Of a stretch of DNA of 64,000 bases, positions 24,401-35,200 are shown piece by piece. The notes below the pieces were generated by a model that saw only the letters and a list, made by a program, of their open reading frames with translations, searched no databases and was not told where the DNA came from. The position numbers and the translations under genes were made by a program. The stretch is from Owenia fusiformis (taxonomy: Eukaryota > Annelida > Polychaeta > Sabellida > Oweniidae): the NCBI GenBank assembly GCA_903813345.2, contig CAIIXF020000010.1, positions 2,283,169 to 2,347,168 on the forward strand, written 5' to 3'. Within the stretch, counting starts at the first letter, position 1. Each line of letters starts with the position of its first letter.

Positions 24401-26853
24401 ATTTCTTTGGGTAACATCTTTTTTGAACACCCTGTATTTGAACTGAAAATCTTGTTTGTCAAAATGTGGCATTTAATTGTAATTTGAATAATAAATTCTA
24501 CATGACTTCTATTTTATATGGTCATGCTTTATAGTGTAGAATACCAGAAAGCTTATCTCAAGATGGCATCATATTCCAAAATGGCTACCAATTTTCTTTC
24601 AGATTTTATATTTCCATATTGTGTACTCATATATTTTAGGTACCTACTCCAAGCACATATGTTAACAGCCCATCCTACCCCAGAGAGTCGAGAGAAATCC
24701 AAAGCAAGGTGTCAAATATGCAAACAAATATTTTCAACCAAGATTGCCTTAGCGAGCCACAAGTAAGTTTATATTTATCAAAATCAAATGTGTGAGAATT
24801 GTACTAAGGTTTGTAATCATGTATTTGATATCCTTCTATATACATGTAACAATATAATGCTTATGTACACGTTCATTTCAGAAGGCGGATTCACAGTCAA
24901 GGACCAACCGTATGTAATGAATGTCGTAAGATATTCACATGTCAGCAGGACTTACAGACACATATAAAACATGTGCATATGGAGCCAAAAACAGTCAAAT
25001 GCAATATCTGTGATAAGGTAAAGTATAAGTTCAGGATAAAGGCATTGTTTAGTTAAGTTTATACGACCAGCCAGAAATGGTTACATATTATTTTGGCCAC
25101 TTTTTGTGACTGGTATCTTGCAGTCAGCATCGGCAGTTAGCACTCTGTAATAAATTGTTACATTTTTTAACTTGTGAACTAATGGGTGACATTTTGTCAT
25201 GCTTATTCTTTCTTATAGAAATGATGCTACATATGATGTACATAATAAGCAGTATTGATACAAATTTGGTATATTTTAGAGAAGGAATACATTTGACTGA
25301 ATCTGATGAATCAGTGTGTCATTGTTGATTTACATTCACCTTTTGTGTTATATATTTTGTAGGAAGTTCGCATCAAAAACCACACACGTCATCTCAGGAC
25401 CCATGCAGCTCATCTTGCCTACTCATGTCAATTCTGTGATAAAACATTTGCTGCTAAGTTGAACAGAGATCGCCATGAGAACCTTATACATGATAAAAGC
25501 AAGAAAACATTCCATATCTGTGCTAAGTGTGGTAAGTAGTCTCAACCAATGCAATCTAAGATTTCAAGAGAAAATAGTGAACAACATACCACTATCAGCT
25601 TCTGATGGAATACATACACTTCTTGGGCTGTCCTTTTTATGTGATGTTTAAAATATTTTTGGATAAAATTCTGAATTGAATTGAGTTGCTCATATTGTTT
25701 TCTCTTTATATTGAGTAAGACTGGGAATTTCTGTCTAACTCCCTCATGATATACACCCCCAAAATGCAATCTGATTTTTGACGCCGTTTTGGTGCCAAAT
25801 TTCGGTGCCGTTTCGGCACCAAATGGACTGACTAGTCCGGTAGCAAATTTTGGTGTCGAAAGGATTCAGTGCCGGAACGGTGTCGAAACGGTGCCGGAAC
25901 GGTGTCGAAACGGTGCCGGAACGGTGCCGAATTTGTTCGATGCCGAAACAGTGTCGAATTATATTGGCTGTGTAGTGTTTTGTTCAAAGGCTAAAGGGCG
26001 ATAGAAATAATTCTTAAATAAAGATGGCAGTATATTCAATCTGCTCTATATTCACATTCTTCCTTCCTTCATTTATTCTCCAGAAAAAAAGTTTACATCG
26101 AAAAACTCACTAAAACAGCATTTGAAAACTGTCCACAAGTCTTCCACAGAGTCAAACAGTGATGAGCCGGAACAAGAAAGAGACCAAGCTCAAGAAGAAC
26201 AACCTGAACAACAACATCAACTAGTCATCATGTCGAGCACAATCCAGCAGGTAGTGGAGCATGAGGAACCTCAATCAACAGCCCATAAAGCTGAGACTTT
26301 GGAGTTCTCAGAGACTGAGAGCCTCGAGGCAGTAATCCAAAAGGCTTCTGGGGAAGAGACTGAACATTGTGTGGGAAAGGTCCATGTTGAACAACACAGG
26401 GTGCCTACTATACACGAAGCTGCCATGGCAATTAAACCACCAAATATGGACCTTAGATATACTCCAGGTAAGGTCAAGGTCATTCACAATGGCAATAAGT
26501 TCATTGCTGTATTGGCAACCAGTACATAGTATATATAGAATATCCAAATTCATTGACAAATGTAGGGGATAAGTCAACACTCAACAGTGGGTATAAAACG
26601 AACTGTGCTTTTATCATCATGTTTTGTTATCTTCATTATTACCACAATAACTTTTTATCATAATATCTAAAATAAAAGGTAAAGGGAAATTATAAAGGCA
26701 TTAAAGGTTTTATTGAATAAAATTCGGTTCCATGATTTATTTGTTTTATTTCCAGTGCCATCTGAGATATTATTAGCTGATATAGCAGAGGAAGATATAA
26801 CTGATGTGTTAGGGCTATGCGAAGACAATGACGATTCAGACATTCATGTTTAG
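18410..26853 (+). CDS. Multi-C2H2 zinc-finger protein, tandem paralogue (10 coding exons)
   Basis: Exons are 18410-18900, 22319-22406, 22802-22904, 23052-23164, 23346-23506, 24640-24762, 24882-25017, 25363-25531, 26084-26467 and 26756-26853. They sum to 621 aa in frame. Eleven C2H2 fingers are visible, six of them split by introns. The last six (from CEKCKKVL to CAKCEKKF) match fingers 7-12 of the gene at 5 kb in spacing, intron position and phase. The first two fingers (CLICKLWSH, CPTCALII) resemble CPLCCLWYP and CDMCMAWLH there. No AT-hook is seen; the N-terminal 40 residues are basic. The C-terminus is acidic and ends DSDIHV. The likely role is a nuclear DNA-binding regulator. The start is the first in-frame ATG of an exon whose acceptor is near 18319. 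Introns hold several DNA elements, and the last two exons are duplicated downstream. Confidence 0.85.
18858..19070 (+). repeat. Tandem duplication of an exon end and its splice donor
   Basis: The last about 43 bp of exon 18410-18900, its GTAGAG donor and about 75 bp of intron are repeated about 120 bp downstream. The second copy has a GTGGAG donor and a small internal repeat (GCAGACTGCAG). A further piece of the same unit (CATATTCAAAACTATTTC) recurs near 21046, beyond a DNA element. Confidence 0.7.
19141..21027. mobile_element. Non-autonomous element with TTAA flanks (piggyBac-like)
   Basis: It is bounded by TTAA at 19137-19140 and 21028-21031. Termini are AGGGACCCAACACC and GGTGGTGGGTCCCT, an inverted repeat of about 13 bp. 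A second inverted pair, CTACAGGGTGG and CCACCCTGTAG, lies near 19504 and 20363. There is no long ORF. TTAA duplications are the hallmark of piggyBac-type insertion; assignment rests on that alone. Confidence 0.5.
21158..22296 (+). repeat. 23-bp minisatellite resembling iterated 3' splice sites
   Basis: About 49 tandem copies of a 23-bp unit, core TTCAACTTATATTTCAG then TGTGTC or TGTGCC. Each unit has a branch-point-like TTCAAC, a pyrimidine-rich stretch and CAG. The array ends some 20 bp before the genuine acceptor at 22318, within intron 18901-22318 of the second zinc-finger gene. Because 23 is not a multiple of 3 and the unit lacks stops, all three + frames stay open and spell a 23-residue hydrophobic repeat. 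I treat those ORFs as artefacts. Confidence 0.95.
22590..22720. repeat. GTCACCAC dispersed repeat, best copy
   Basis: It starts with a palindrome, ATGTCACCAC-CAGAA-GTGGTGACAT, and runs to GGTGGTGACATTTTGCATG. Related pieces lie at 12468-12545, 22996-23012, 25060-25200 and, inverted, 54135-54246. It is probably a MITE family. Confidence 0.55.
23530..24434. mobile_element. Long-palindrome Tc1/mariner-like non-autonomous element
   Basis: TA flanks both ends (23528-23529 and 24435-24436). Termini are CAGGGTGTTCAAAAAAAACG and an inverted TTTTTTGAACACCCTG. The left and right arms pair for several hundred bases; the AAGAAATC, GTACTAGGAAAATA and AGGGGTGACTGC blocks have inverted partners. The right arm carries an extra tandem copy of about 170-190 bp. 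No transposase is present. It lies in intron 23507-24639 of the second zinc-finger gene. Confidence 0.75.
25783..25950. repeat. GGTGCCG/GGTGTCG minisatellite with hairpin
   Basis: Tandem 22-bp units alternate GTGCCGGAACG and GTGTCGAAACG. Upstream, GGTGCCG-TTT-CGGCACC forms a short hairpin. It is markedly more GC-rich than its surroundings and intronic (25532-26083). The part from 25828 onward is copied at 27764. Confidence 0.8.
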
Positions 26854-27763
26854 ACAAATTACTAACTACTAATTACTAACAGAGTAGCATTGCATGACAC
26901 AAAATAATTTTTGAGATTTGTCAATAGATGGCATGAAATTCGTTATAACATTAGCATGAAAATCCACGTAAGAATTATGTGAAGTCCTATTTTTACCTTT
27001 TGGAAGAGGAATATTTATATAACAATACAACTCCTGAAATATCAATCAGCCGTATTTTGTTCTGTCACATCGAGAATCTAGTAGTACTCACGTCTGTTTC
27101 TTAAAGATTTTATAAGACATCCACACATAGTGGGTATTCCGTCACTTGTTGGCAAACTACAACATGCATTGTTGGATCCACAGCATCCTTTGAAATACTG
27201 TCTCACCAAAGCGTTAGATAAATTGAGACTGATGAATCAGAATGACAACGTCATGAGTGTTCTTTATCACTTTTTGGCCAATCAGAACATTGTGTACCCA
27301 TTCTATAATTTACAACAGATGCAGAGTAAATAAGGAAAACATACTCCGCGCACAGTCTAGTTATGAACAAGAAAGAAGATGAAGTTCTCTTTTAAGAAGT
27401 GAAGTCGAACGAATGCAAAGGGTACAGGGAAAACATTGACCTTCAGAAAAATATATAACTTGTGTCATAATGATTTGCTAAGTTGTTGCTCACGCAGGTC
27501 AAAATGTTGAGACTTCTGTAGATAACCTGCTTAACAGTTTCAGGTTGAATTTTGATTCACTTTCATGATATATTGTTCAAAAATATTTTATTTGTAAGAA
27601 AATATTTTAAGCTTGTGAGAAATGGTCATATGCATTTGAATTAAAAAATCGAATGTTCAAAATTATTGTGCAAGAAGCCTATCATGTACATACAGTAAGT
27701 GGGAATCACACCAGCAAAAAGTTACCTTTTGCTTTCACGACTTACAATCCCTCCTTACCTTAC
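26854..27763. other. 3' UTR and spacer of the second zinc-finger gene, copy A
   Basis: It follows the stop at 26851-26853. A 67-codon ORF at 27130-27333 is frameshifted in copy B, which argues against it being coding. The stretch is probably 3' UTR and downstream spacer, and it ends at the tandem junction near 27763. No clear poly(A) signal could be chosen. Confidence 0.5.
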
Positions 27764-28019
27764 CTGACTAGTCCGGTAGCAAATTTTGGTGTCGAAAGGA
27801 TTCAGTGCCGGAACGGTGTCGAAACGGTGCCGGAACGGTGTCGAAACGGTGCCGGAACGGTGCCGAATTTGTTCGATGCCGAAACAGTGTCGAATTATAT
27901 TGGCTGTGTAGTGTTTTGTTCAAAGGCTAAAGGGCGATAGAAATAATTCTTAAATAAAGATGGCAGTATATTCAATCTGCTCTATATTCACATTCTTCCT
28001 TCCTTCATTTATTCTCCAG

Positions 28020-28788
28020 AAAAAAAGTTTACATCGAAAAACTCACTAAAACAGCATTTGAAAACTGTCCACAAGTCTTCCACAGAGTCAAACAGTGATG
28101 AGCCGGAACAAGAAAGAGACCAAGCTCAAGAAGAACAACCTGAACAACAACATCAACTAGTCATCATGTCGAGCACAATCCAGCAGGTAGTGGAGCATGA
28201 GGAACCTCAATCAACAGCCCATAAAGCTGAGACTTTGGAGTTCTCAGAGACTGAGAGCCTCGAGGCAGTAATCCAAAAGGCTTCTGGGGAAGAGACTGAA
28301 CATTGTGTGGGAAAGGTCCATGTTGAACAACACAGGGTGCCTACTATACACGAAGCTGCCATGGCAATTAAACCACCAAATATGGACCTTAGATATACTC
28401 CAGGTAAGGTCAAGGTCATTCACAATGGCAATAAGTTCATTGCTGTATTGGCAACCAGTACATAGTATATATAGAATATCCAAATTCATTGACAAATGTA
28501 GGGGATAAGTCAACACTCAACAGTGGGTATAAAACGAACTGTGCTTTTATCATCATGTTTTGTTATCTTCATTATTACCACAATAACTTTTTATCATAAT
28601 ATCTAAAATAAAAGGTAAAGGAAAATTATAAAGGCATTAAAGGTTTAATTGAATAAAATTCGGTTCCATGATTTATTTGTTTATTTCCAGTGCCATCTGA
28701 GATATTATTAGCTGATATAGCAGAGGAAGATATAACTGATGTGTTAGGGCTATGCGAAGACAATGGCGATTCAGACATTCATGTTTAG
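28020..28788 (+). pseudogene. Duplicate terminal exons of the second zinc-finger gene
   Basis: The duplicated exons are 28020-28403 and 28691-28788, with intact acceptor, donor, frame and stop. The first is unchanged from 26084-26467. The second has one substitution turning Asp to Gly in the acidic end (DNGD in place of DNDD). No copy of the preceding exon (25363-25531) exists between them. They could serve as an alternative 3' end spliced from 25531, be a dead duplicate, or reflect an assembly artefact. Confidence 0.6.
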
Positions 28789-29618
28789 ACAGATTACTCA
28801 CTACTTAATACTAACATGACACAAAATAATTTTTGAGATCTGTCAATAGATGGCATGAAATTCGGTACAATATTAGCATGAAAATCCCTGTAAGAACTAT
28901 GTGACGTACTATTTTTACCTTTTGGAAGAGAAATTGTTTTTGTTATAACAATACAATTCCTGAAGTATCAATTAGCCTAGCTTTGTTCTGTCACCTCGAG
29001 GATGTAGGAATACTTAGGACTGTTTCATTAAGATTTTATAAGATCTCCACACATAGTTGGTATTCTGTCAATTATTGGCAAACTACAACATGGCATTGTT
29101 GGATCCACAGCATCCTTTGAATTACTGTCTCACCAAAGCGTTAGATAAAGTGAGACTCTGATGAATCAGAATGACAACGTTATGGGTGTTCTTTATCACT
29201 TTTTGGCCAATCAGAACATGTTATACCCATTCTATAATTTACAACAGATGCAGAGTAAATAAGGAAAAGGAAAACATACTCTGCGTGCGGTCTAGTTATG
29301 AACAAGAAAGAAGATGAAGCTCTCTTTTAAGAAGAAGTGAAGTCGAATGTAAAGGGTACAGGGTAAACATTGACCTTCAGAAAAACATATAACTTGTATC
29401 ATAATGATTTACTAAGTTGTTGCTCAAGCAGGTCAAAATGTTGAGACTTCTGTAGATAACCTGCTAAACAGTATCAGGTTGAAGTTCGATTTACTTTCAT
29501 GATATATTGTTCAAAAATATTTTATTTGTAAGAAAATATTTTAAGCTTGTGAGAAATGGTCATATGCATTTGAATTAAAAAATCGAACTTTCACGACTTA
29601 CAATCCCTCCTTACCTTT

Positions 29619-30571
29619 TATTTAAGTTAAATAATTAAAAAAAACACGTTCTCAAATAGAAATCTCAATAAAATATTTATTTAATAAATTGATACATTTC
29701 TTATATTTATACCTTAAAAATGATTTAGTGCATACATGGTATATACTGTATGCATCGATTATAAATATATAGCAATATCTGTTTCTACGTACATTCTCAC
29801 TGAAGTGTTAAGGATAAAGAATTGCAACTCGCCTCGTCATATCTTGGTGTAATCAGTCAAAATGTACATGTCTAATGAATTTAGTTTATGACCAAGGTAA
29901 AGTGTTGTATACAAATATACTATATATGTCCCATTCTGATACTCATAGCATCTTTCTGTTTCACCTGAAACATGCTCTGATATTATGATGTATATGTCCC
30001 CATAAATATGACGGTTAAAGGAGTCAGTTCATGTGTGGCAAAGACGCATTGGTGTAATGGTGTGAAATACCATTCTGATACTCATAGCATCTTTCTGTTT
30101 TACCCGAAATATTTCAACGCTGAGAAGAAATGAAATGTCATGGTTTATCATGATGGTGAAATACTATTATCTCTCCAGTTGGTGAAAACATACAAGTATA
30201 TAATGAACAAATTTATTGTTATCATAAACGTGAGTAAACCGTTTAATCTAGACCATTATGTTTAATTAATCATAACGTTTGTTAGGGAGGTTAAGTTATC
30301 ACTGTTTTGAAAAACTGTACAATACCGACGTGAATCGTTTAAAATGATTGTCTTAGAGAACGGACTATTTTCACTCCACCTTTAACTGGCCTTTATTTGT
30401 CCTAGTGAGTATGAATGTGTGACGAAAGAAGTTGTAATGAGGTCCTTATTTGAACCAATTGAGAGATTACACGTTCACGTTCAAATTCTTACGAATGCAT
30501 GGAACTCAACCTGTCTATTATTATTCACTGTGTGTAAGGGGACCTGTTTACATTAATCATGCTATATAATT
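29619..30571. other. Intergenic stretch with a short direct repeat
   Basis: About 43 bp around ATTCTGATACTCATAGCATC occurs at 29932-29975 and again at 30070-30112 with few changes. TTTATT near 30391 would be a minus-strand AATAAA about 175 bp past the stop of the orphan gene. Nothing else is recognised. Confidence 0.5.
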
Positions 30572-32200
30572 TTAGTGTTTCTCCATAAGTGACTGGTCAT
30601 ACCAACTCACTTCTTTCTTATAAGATGTCACAAGACATGGCTCGGATTTACTCTTTGAGTACCTCGTGCAAACATTTCTTAATGCTATGGTTTTATTGCG
30701 TTCATTCTTTTTTAGTCTCTCTTCTGGGCTTAACTTTTCTTTGGAGTTCCCCGTCATTTCTCGTTGACTTGGACACTCAATATCACTTAGGTAACTCTTG
30801 GAAGGGTATGCGTCATTCCTGAGAGAAAGTTTAATATTAGAAGTTTCAGAGTTGTCGATATTTTTCTCAATGCTGGGTAGAGTCACGACCAGTCGCTTTT
30901 GGTGACTTTCATCAGTTTTATTACCGGGATTAGTCTTTGATTTACGGTCAATGTCAATATTTGAAAGCCCACTCGGGAACGTGTCAGCACGTTTCATATT
31001 GCTCGTTTCCCTGTGCAAACTATTACGCCCTGGGTCTGAGGCGGGATACGTGGGGAAACTATGGAATGTCGCTGACCTATTCAAATCAGGATGGCTTCTC
31101 AAAGTTGTGCGCAATACATGAACCGCAGGGCCATTTTTGCAATGGCAGACGTGTGTCTTTGGGCAATCGCATTGTGCATTGTCTTTCCCTGTAAATTGAA
31201 TGAATGACGCTTCTTTATTACTTTGATTTCTTTTCTTGGATTCATAAGAGGCCGCGTATTTTCGGATACAAGCGTCCAAAGGTAGTTTGATATTTCCTCG
31301 CATGGAATTGTGCTTTATTTTAGAAGTCAGCTGTGCACCTCTACACTGTGGTAGTGTTAACGAGGATGTAGAAGAGGTCGAGGAAAGGTTTCCATTTCCA
31401 ACAGGAAGGTTGGATGTCACCCTGTCGGGATGTCTGTTCCTTCGTGCGACACGCAATGACATCTCAACTGGTGTTGGTGCTATACCTTTTAGGTTATCCT
31501 TTTGCCATATATCCAGTCTCCGTGAAGCATATTCTCTTTCTTGATCTCTGGGTTTAATTCCAGAAAGGAAATTTACAATTTTAGTCATGCTTAGTTTATC
31601 AGGGTCTGTTGCATCAAATCCGTTATGAAAAGTATTCCTGAATGCTTCATCCATGGCGATGTCTTTCAGTTGTTCATCGTAAGTGTGTCCCCATTCTTTA
31701 TGGACCTTTGCAGGTTTGATGTTAAGTAGGGTGTGTGTGGTTAGTTTATCTCTGCCTACGTCTTCATTGATACGTTCTTTTGTGCTGGATTGACAGTGTG
31801 TAGCAGTGCCTCCCGACGTGAGATGATCGCTATTTGAATTATACAGTACCGGTCGATCACGCCTATTGTTTATACCATTAATCCTTTTAGATTCCTCGAC
31901 TCTTAACGTTTCTAAAGGCATCGGAAACTTTAAGGGCCATTTTGGCAGTGATTTTTCCGTTTTAAGTGTTCCATGTGCACTCTTAATGTATCTTCGATTA
32001 CGTATATCTAAATGTTCAACAGTTCTATCAATGTCTTCACCTTCATATTCATTAAAGATCGTGTTAGGTAAATACTCAGCATATTTCCTTCGGTCGATAA
32101 CGGAATCTGATACACAGCTAACAGAATCAAGGTCGAAATGTTTGGGTGAGTTTCTATCATTTCTGTCCCTCTCGATCTCTTTAGTATCGCGTTTCAGCAT
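30572..32200 (-). CDS. Uncharacterised intronless protein, 542 aa
   Basis: A single long ORF with an in-frame TAG four codons upstream of its first ATG, so the start is well defined. The protein is highly polar, rich in Arg, Lys, Asp, Asn and Ser, and probably mostly disordered. It has no signal peptide or membrane segment. Possible short motifs are a KWPLKFPMPLETLR stretch near residue 90, a more ordered-looking segment around residues 200-240 (DKLSMTKIVNFLSGIKPRDQ), a Ser/Thr-rich run near 275-285 and a Cys cluster CDCPKTHVCHC near 345. The C-terminal third again has many Lys-Ser and Arg-Ser pairs. I do not recognise a family. Lack of introns among multi-exon neighbours suggests a retrocopy or a lineage-specific gene. 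Confidence 0.7.
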   Translation of the reverse strand: MLKRDTKEIERDRNDRNSPKHFDLDSVSCVSDSVIDRRKYAEYLPNTIFNEYEGEDIDRTVEHLDIRNRRYIKSAHGTLKTEKSLPKWPLKFPMPLETLRVEESKRINGINNRRDRPVLYNSNSDHLTSGGTATHCQSSTKERINEDVGRDKLTTHTLLNIKPAKVHKEWGHTYDEQLKDIAMDEAFRNTFHNGFDATDPDKLSMTKIVNFLSGIKPRDQEREYASRRLDIWQKDNLKGIAPTPVEMSLRVARRNRHPDRVTSNLPVGNGNLSSTSSTSSLTLPQCRGAQLTSKIKHNSMRGNIKLPLDACIRKYAASYESKKRNQSNKEASFIQFTGKDNAQCDCPKTHVCHCKNGPAVHVLRTTLRSHPDLNRSATFHSFPTYPASDPGRNSLHRETSNMKRADTFPSGLSNIDIDRKSKTNPGNKTDESHQKRLVVTLPSIEKNIDNSETSNIKLSLRNDAYPSKSYLSDIECPSQREMTGNSKEKLSPEERLKKNERNKTIALRNVCTRYSKSKSEPCLVTSYKKEVSWYDQSLMEKH

Positions 32201-35200
32201 TGTATGCGGTTTCTATTGACTTTTGTCCTATTGTCCCTTGTTTCTATACACTCAGGACAGCTTTGTTTGTTTCCTCTATTTCTTTTTCTTTGACTTTTTT
32301 TTATTACATTTGTATGATGTTTTGAATGCGATAAAAAATGATCTGTAAATGTTTAGATTGTACTTGAAAAGATAAAGTTGCAGTTTTTATGTCCTTGAGA
32401 TAAAAACTTAAAGTATAATTGCATTGTTATAGGCATTGTCGCATGCTCTCGACTTGACCTCCAAATGGACAGTATCGATCTATCAGATTTTGATCCATGC
32501 ACATCACATTCCAATGCCAATATGTATAGCTATAATACTTGGATACAATTGAGTTTGTATAATAAACAATCAAGCTTAGATGGATACCTGTTGGATACAG
32601 GTTTGTTTTCATGAATTCAATAGCTGTTCTAGTGTCAAATTCGTGTTCTCGTTTCTTACATGCCTAAAGAGTAAAATAATCCTTGTAAACATTTGGTTGT
32701 TCGATTCCATAGATCGCTGATCTCTAATAACTTTGAATAACGAATTAATCGACGAAATGTGTTCTCGTAATTGAACAGGCTATTGACATTTGCACGAACA
32801 TTATTCGATTTTGTATTGGTATTATTCAACACCTCGACTATGTCAATCTATACTTACAAATGTGAATGTTTACCTTAAACCATATTATTATTTCAGTTAC
32901 AATTTATGTTTATTTCTGATAGAGATTTCCAAACAGAGTCATTGTGAATCATCTGAATAGCGAAGTCAATTTTTAGCAGAGTTAAAAACCCCGCATTTCT
33001 ACGATCGCCTCAATGTTGAAGCACAATCAAATCAGAATGTTGCTTAGCATTCTATACTCGCTTCAAAAGTTTGGGATCACCTCTATGTAATCTCATATGA
33101 AATTATTTGTTGAAACCTATTTATGTTTTGCGATTTAAAAAATATCATTTGAAGTCATTTAACAACCTAAAGTAAGAGAAAAACATTAAGTGACCTACAT
33201 TTTTTGTACTTTTAATAAATGGGTCATTTCATTTGCTGAATTTCCTTTACACTGCAGAACTTTTAACTTACGATCTGGGTACATTTGTGTACTATTTGTG
33301 CAACTGAAACATGTAGACCATTCATAGAATTGGATATGTGTATCTTAAAGTATCATGGTCCGGACTCCAATATTAGGAAGCCATTAAAATTTATCGGAAC
33401 TACCTAAGTTTAAGGTGATAAGCTTCATTCACATACATTTATGAATTAAATAAATTTGATACAAAAATCTGGAGATTAGTTTTCTTCTTTTTTTTTGGGG
33501 GGGGGGTATTTAATATCTTATCCATAGACCTCCTCATCAAATCGAACATTACGGAACAATATTACATCAATCCATCTTGTATTTTAAATAGCAAATGTAA
33601 ATACTTCACTTTATGAGTAACACAAAAAAGTAATGCATCATTATTTGCAAGTAATTTGATCATGGAAAAAGAACAATCAATCATTTGAACTCAACATGAG
33701 TGTTTATTTCAAACGTTTGTTCGAGTACTTTTGTGTCGTACTTGAAATTGATATTCTTTTCGAGGAAGATCAAGTGCTGCGTAATCAAAACAACCACACA
33801 GAGTCATTTCTGTAAAAGTGGCTGAGCTTCCATTGCGGAATATTCTGTCATTGACTTAAATATCAGATTTTTAACACATCGCAAAGGGGCCACATGACGT
33901 ATATGCAAGTGGCTTTAGACGATCTTTCACCATGAGTAAGCTTACTTTCTGGCCATAAATACAGTGATTTTATTAAAACAATGTGTTTTCTTTCAAGTGA
34001 AGTCCCCATGATAGTAAAATATCATTCCACCTCTCTGAAAAATTATGGATAAGGTCCACCTTGGCACTTTTTTAAAAATATTAGGCTTGTTTTCTAAAAA
34101 GACGTTACCGTTTTTCTCAATTTAAACATACCAAAAGTTTGTTTTAAAATATATTAACAATTCCTGAAAATGGGATGGCGTTTGAAATTCGCAAAAGTAA
34201 AAAAAACTCACATCTCATGTTATTTTCCCATGAAAACTCATGCTGTCCATTGCATTGTTTTCATCATAATTATGGTTTAAGTTCCTCTTGTTTAAGTTTA
34301 AAATATTTAATTTCTCTGTCACAGGTTTAAAAATTACATTTCATAAACACCAGCCGGCATCGGCTTAGGAGACACCATTAAATGTATATCTGATTGGAAT
34401 TGAGTATTGACTAGAGAGATGCCTTGGTCACATTTGCTCCGATTTTCACAACGGCGCCCTGACGATTGAGTATTTTGTTCAAAATTGAACACATTATTGC
34501 AAAACTCAAACGGCTGGGCGCTGATATAACGCCGATCGGAGCAAATGTGACCCAGGCATAATACGTTGACTGTTTGAGGCCTCTCAAGGAAAGTAGTACC
34601 ATCAAGTGCTGCCATCTTTAAATGATCTGACAAATATTTTGCTATTTATGGCCACCATCACAATAAATGAACATGTATGCAAACATAAATAAACTGTATT
34701 GATACAATAATTTTGCAGTCAAGTGCTGGGCAATGACTACAACAGATTAGGGGCACACACTTATATCAGTTCTATCATTAATTCTAAAAAGTGTCATATG
34801 GGAAAGAAAGGTATCAGGTTAACGAAGCCTAAAACTTCACAAATGTAACTCATATAATCTGCCATAGTCAAATTGCCTTTTTGAATACTTCATCCAAATC
34901 ACAGTTCTTAATTTATTACCATTCATTTCATTGTTTTTGTCATTCCAAATGTTTTTTAAAAAGGGATCTTGAGATTCAAAAGGTTATTTCAAATTTTTTA
35001 AACATATTTTTATTTTTTCAAAGCGGGAAGGTATGCCCTGGAGCGGGAGATATGGCGGGGGATATGGAGATCCTGGATATGGACACCTCAAAATCAGGAT
35101 ACGGGATATATCTTACCAACTTATTTCCCTAAAACAAGTTATTGATTAGAGTAGATTGTTTACCACGTTCATCACTCACTTGAATCTACTTCATTTACGT

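Larger units (their letters stand above)
25828..29618 (+). repeat. 1,936-bp tandem duplication of the last two exons
   Basis: Copy A runs from 25828 to 27763, copy B from 27764 to about 29618. The first about 850 bp, including the minisatellite and exon 26084-26467, look identical. Scattered substitutions and indels begin near 26690, and copy B lacks about 80 bp close to its end. A segmental duplication with partial homogenisation is possible; two allelic haplotypes joined in assembly would look the same. Confidence 0.9.

Noticed and set aside
26271-26580. Minus-strand and alternate-frame ORFs of 67-90 aa, also present in the duplicate copy
   Set aside because: They overlap the coding exon 26084-26467, whose frame carries the zinc-finger end and correct splice sites.
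27130-27333. 67-aa ORF downstream of the second zinc-finger gene
   Set aside because: Its copy in the tandem duplicate (near 29066) is frameshifted, and it lies where a 3' UTR is expected.
33060-33480. CAAAAGTTTGGGATCACC word resembling a Tc1-like element end
   Set aside because: No inverted partner and no transposase remnant were found within reach.
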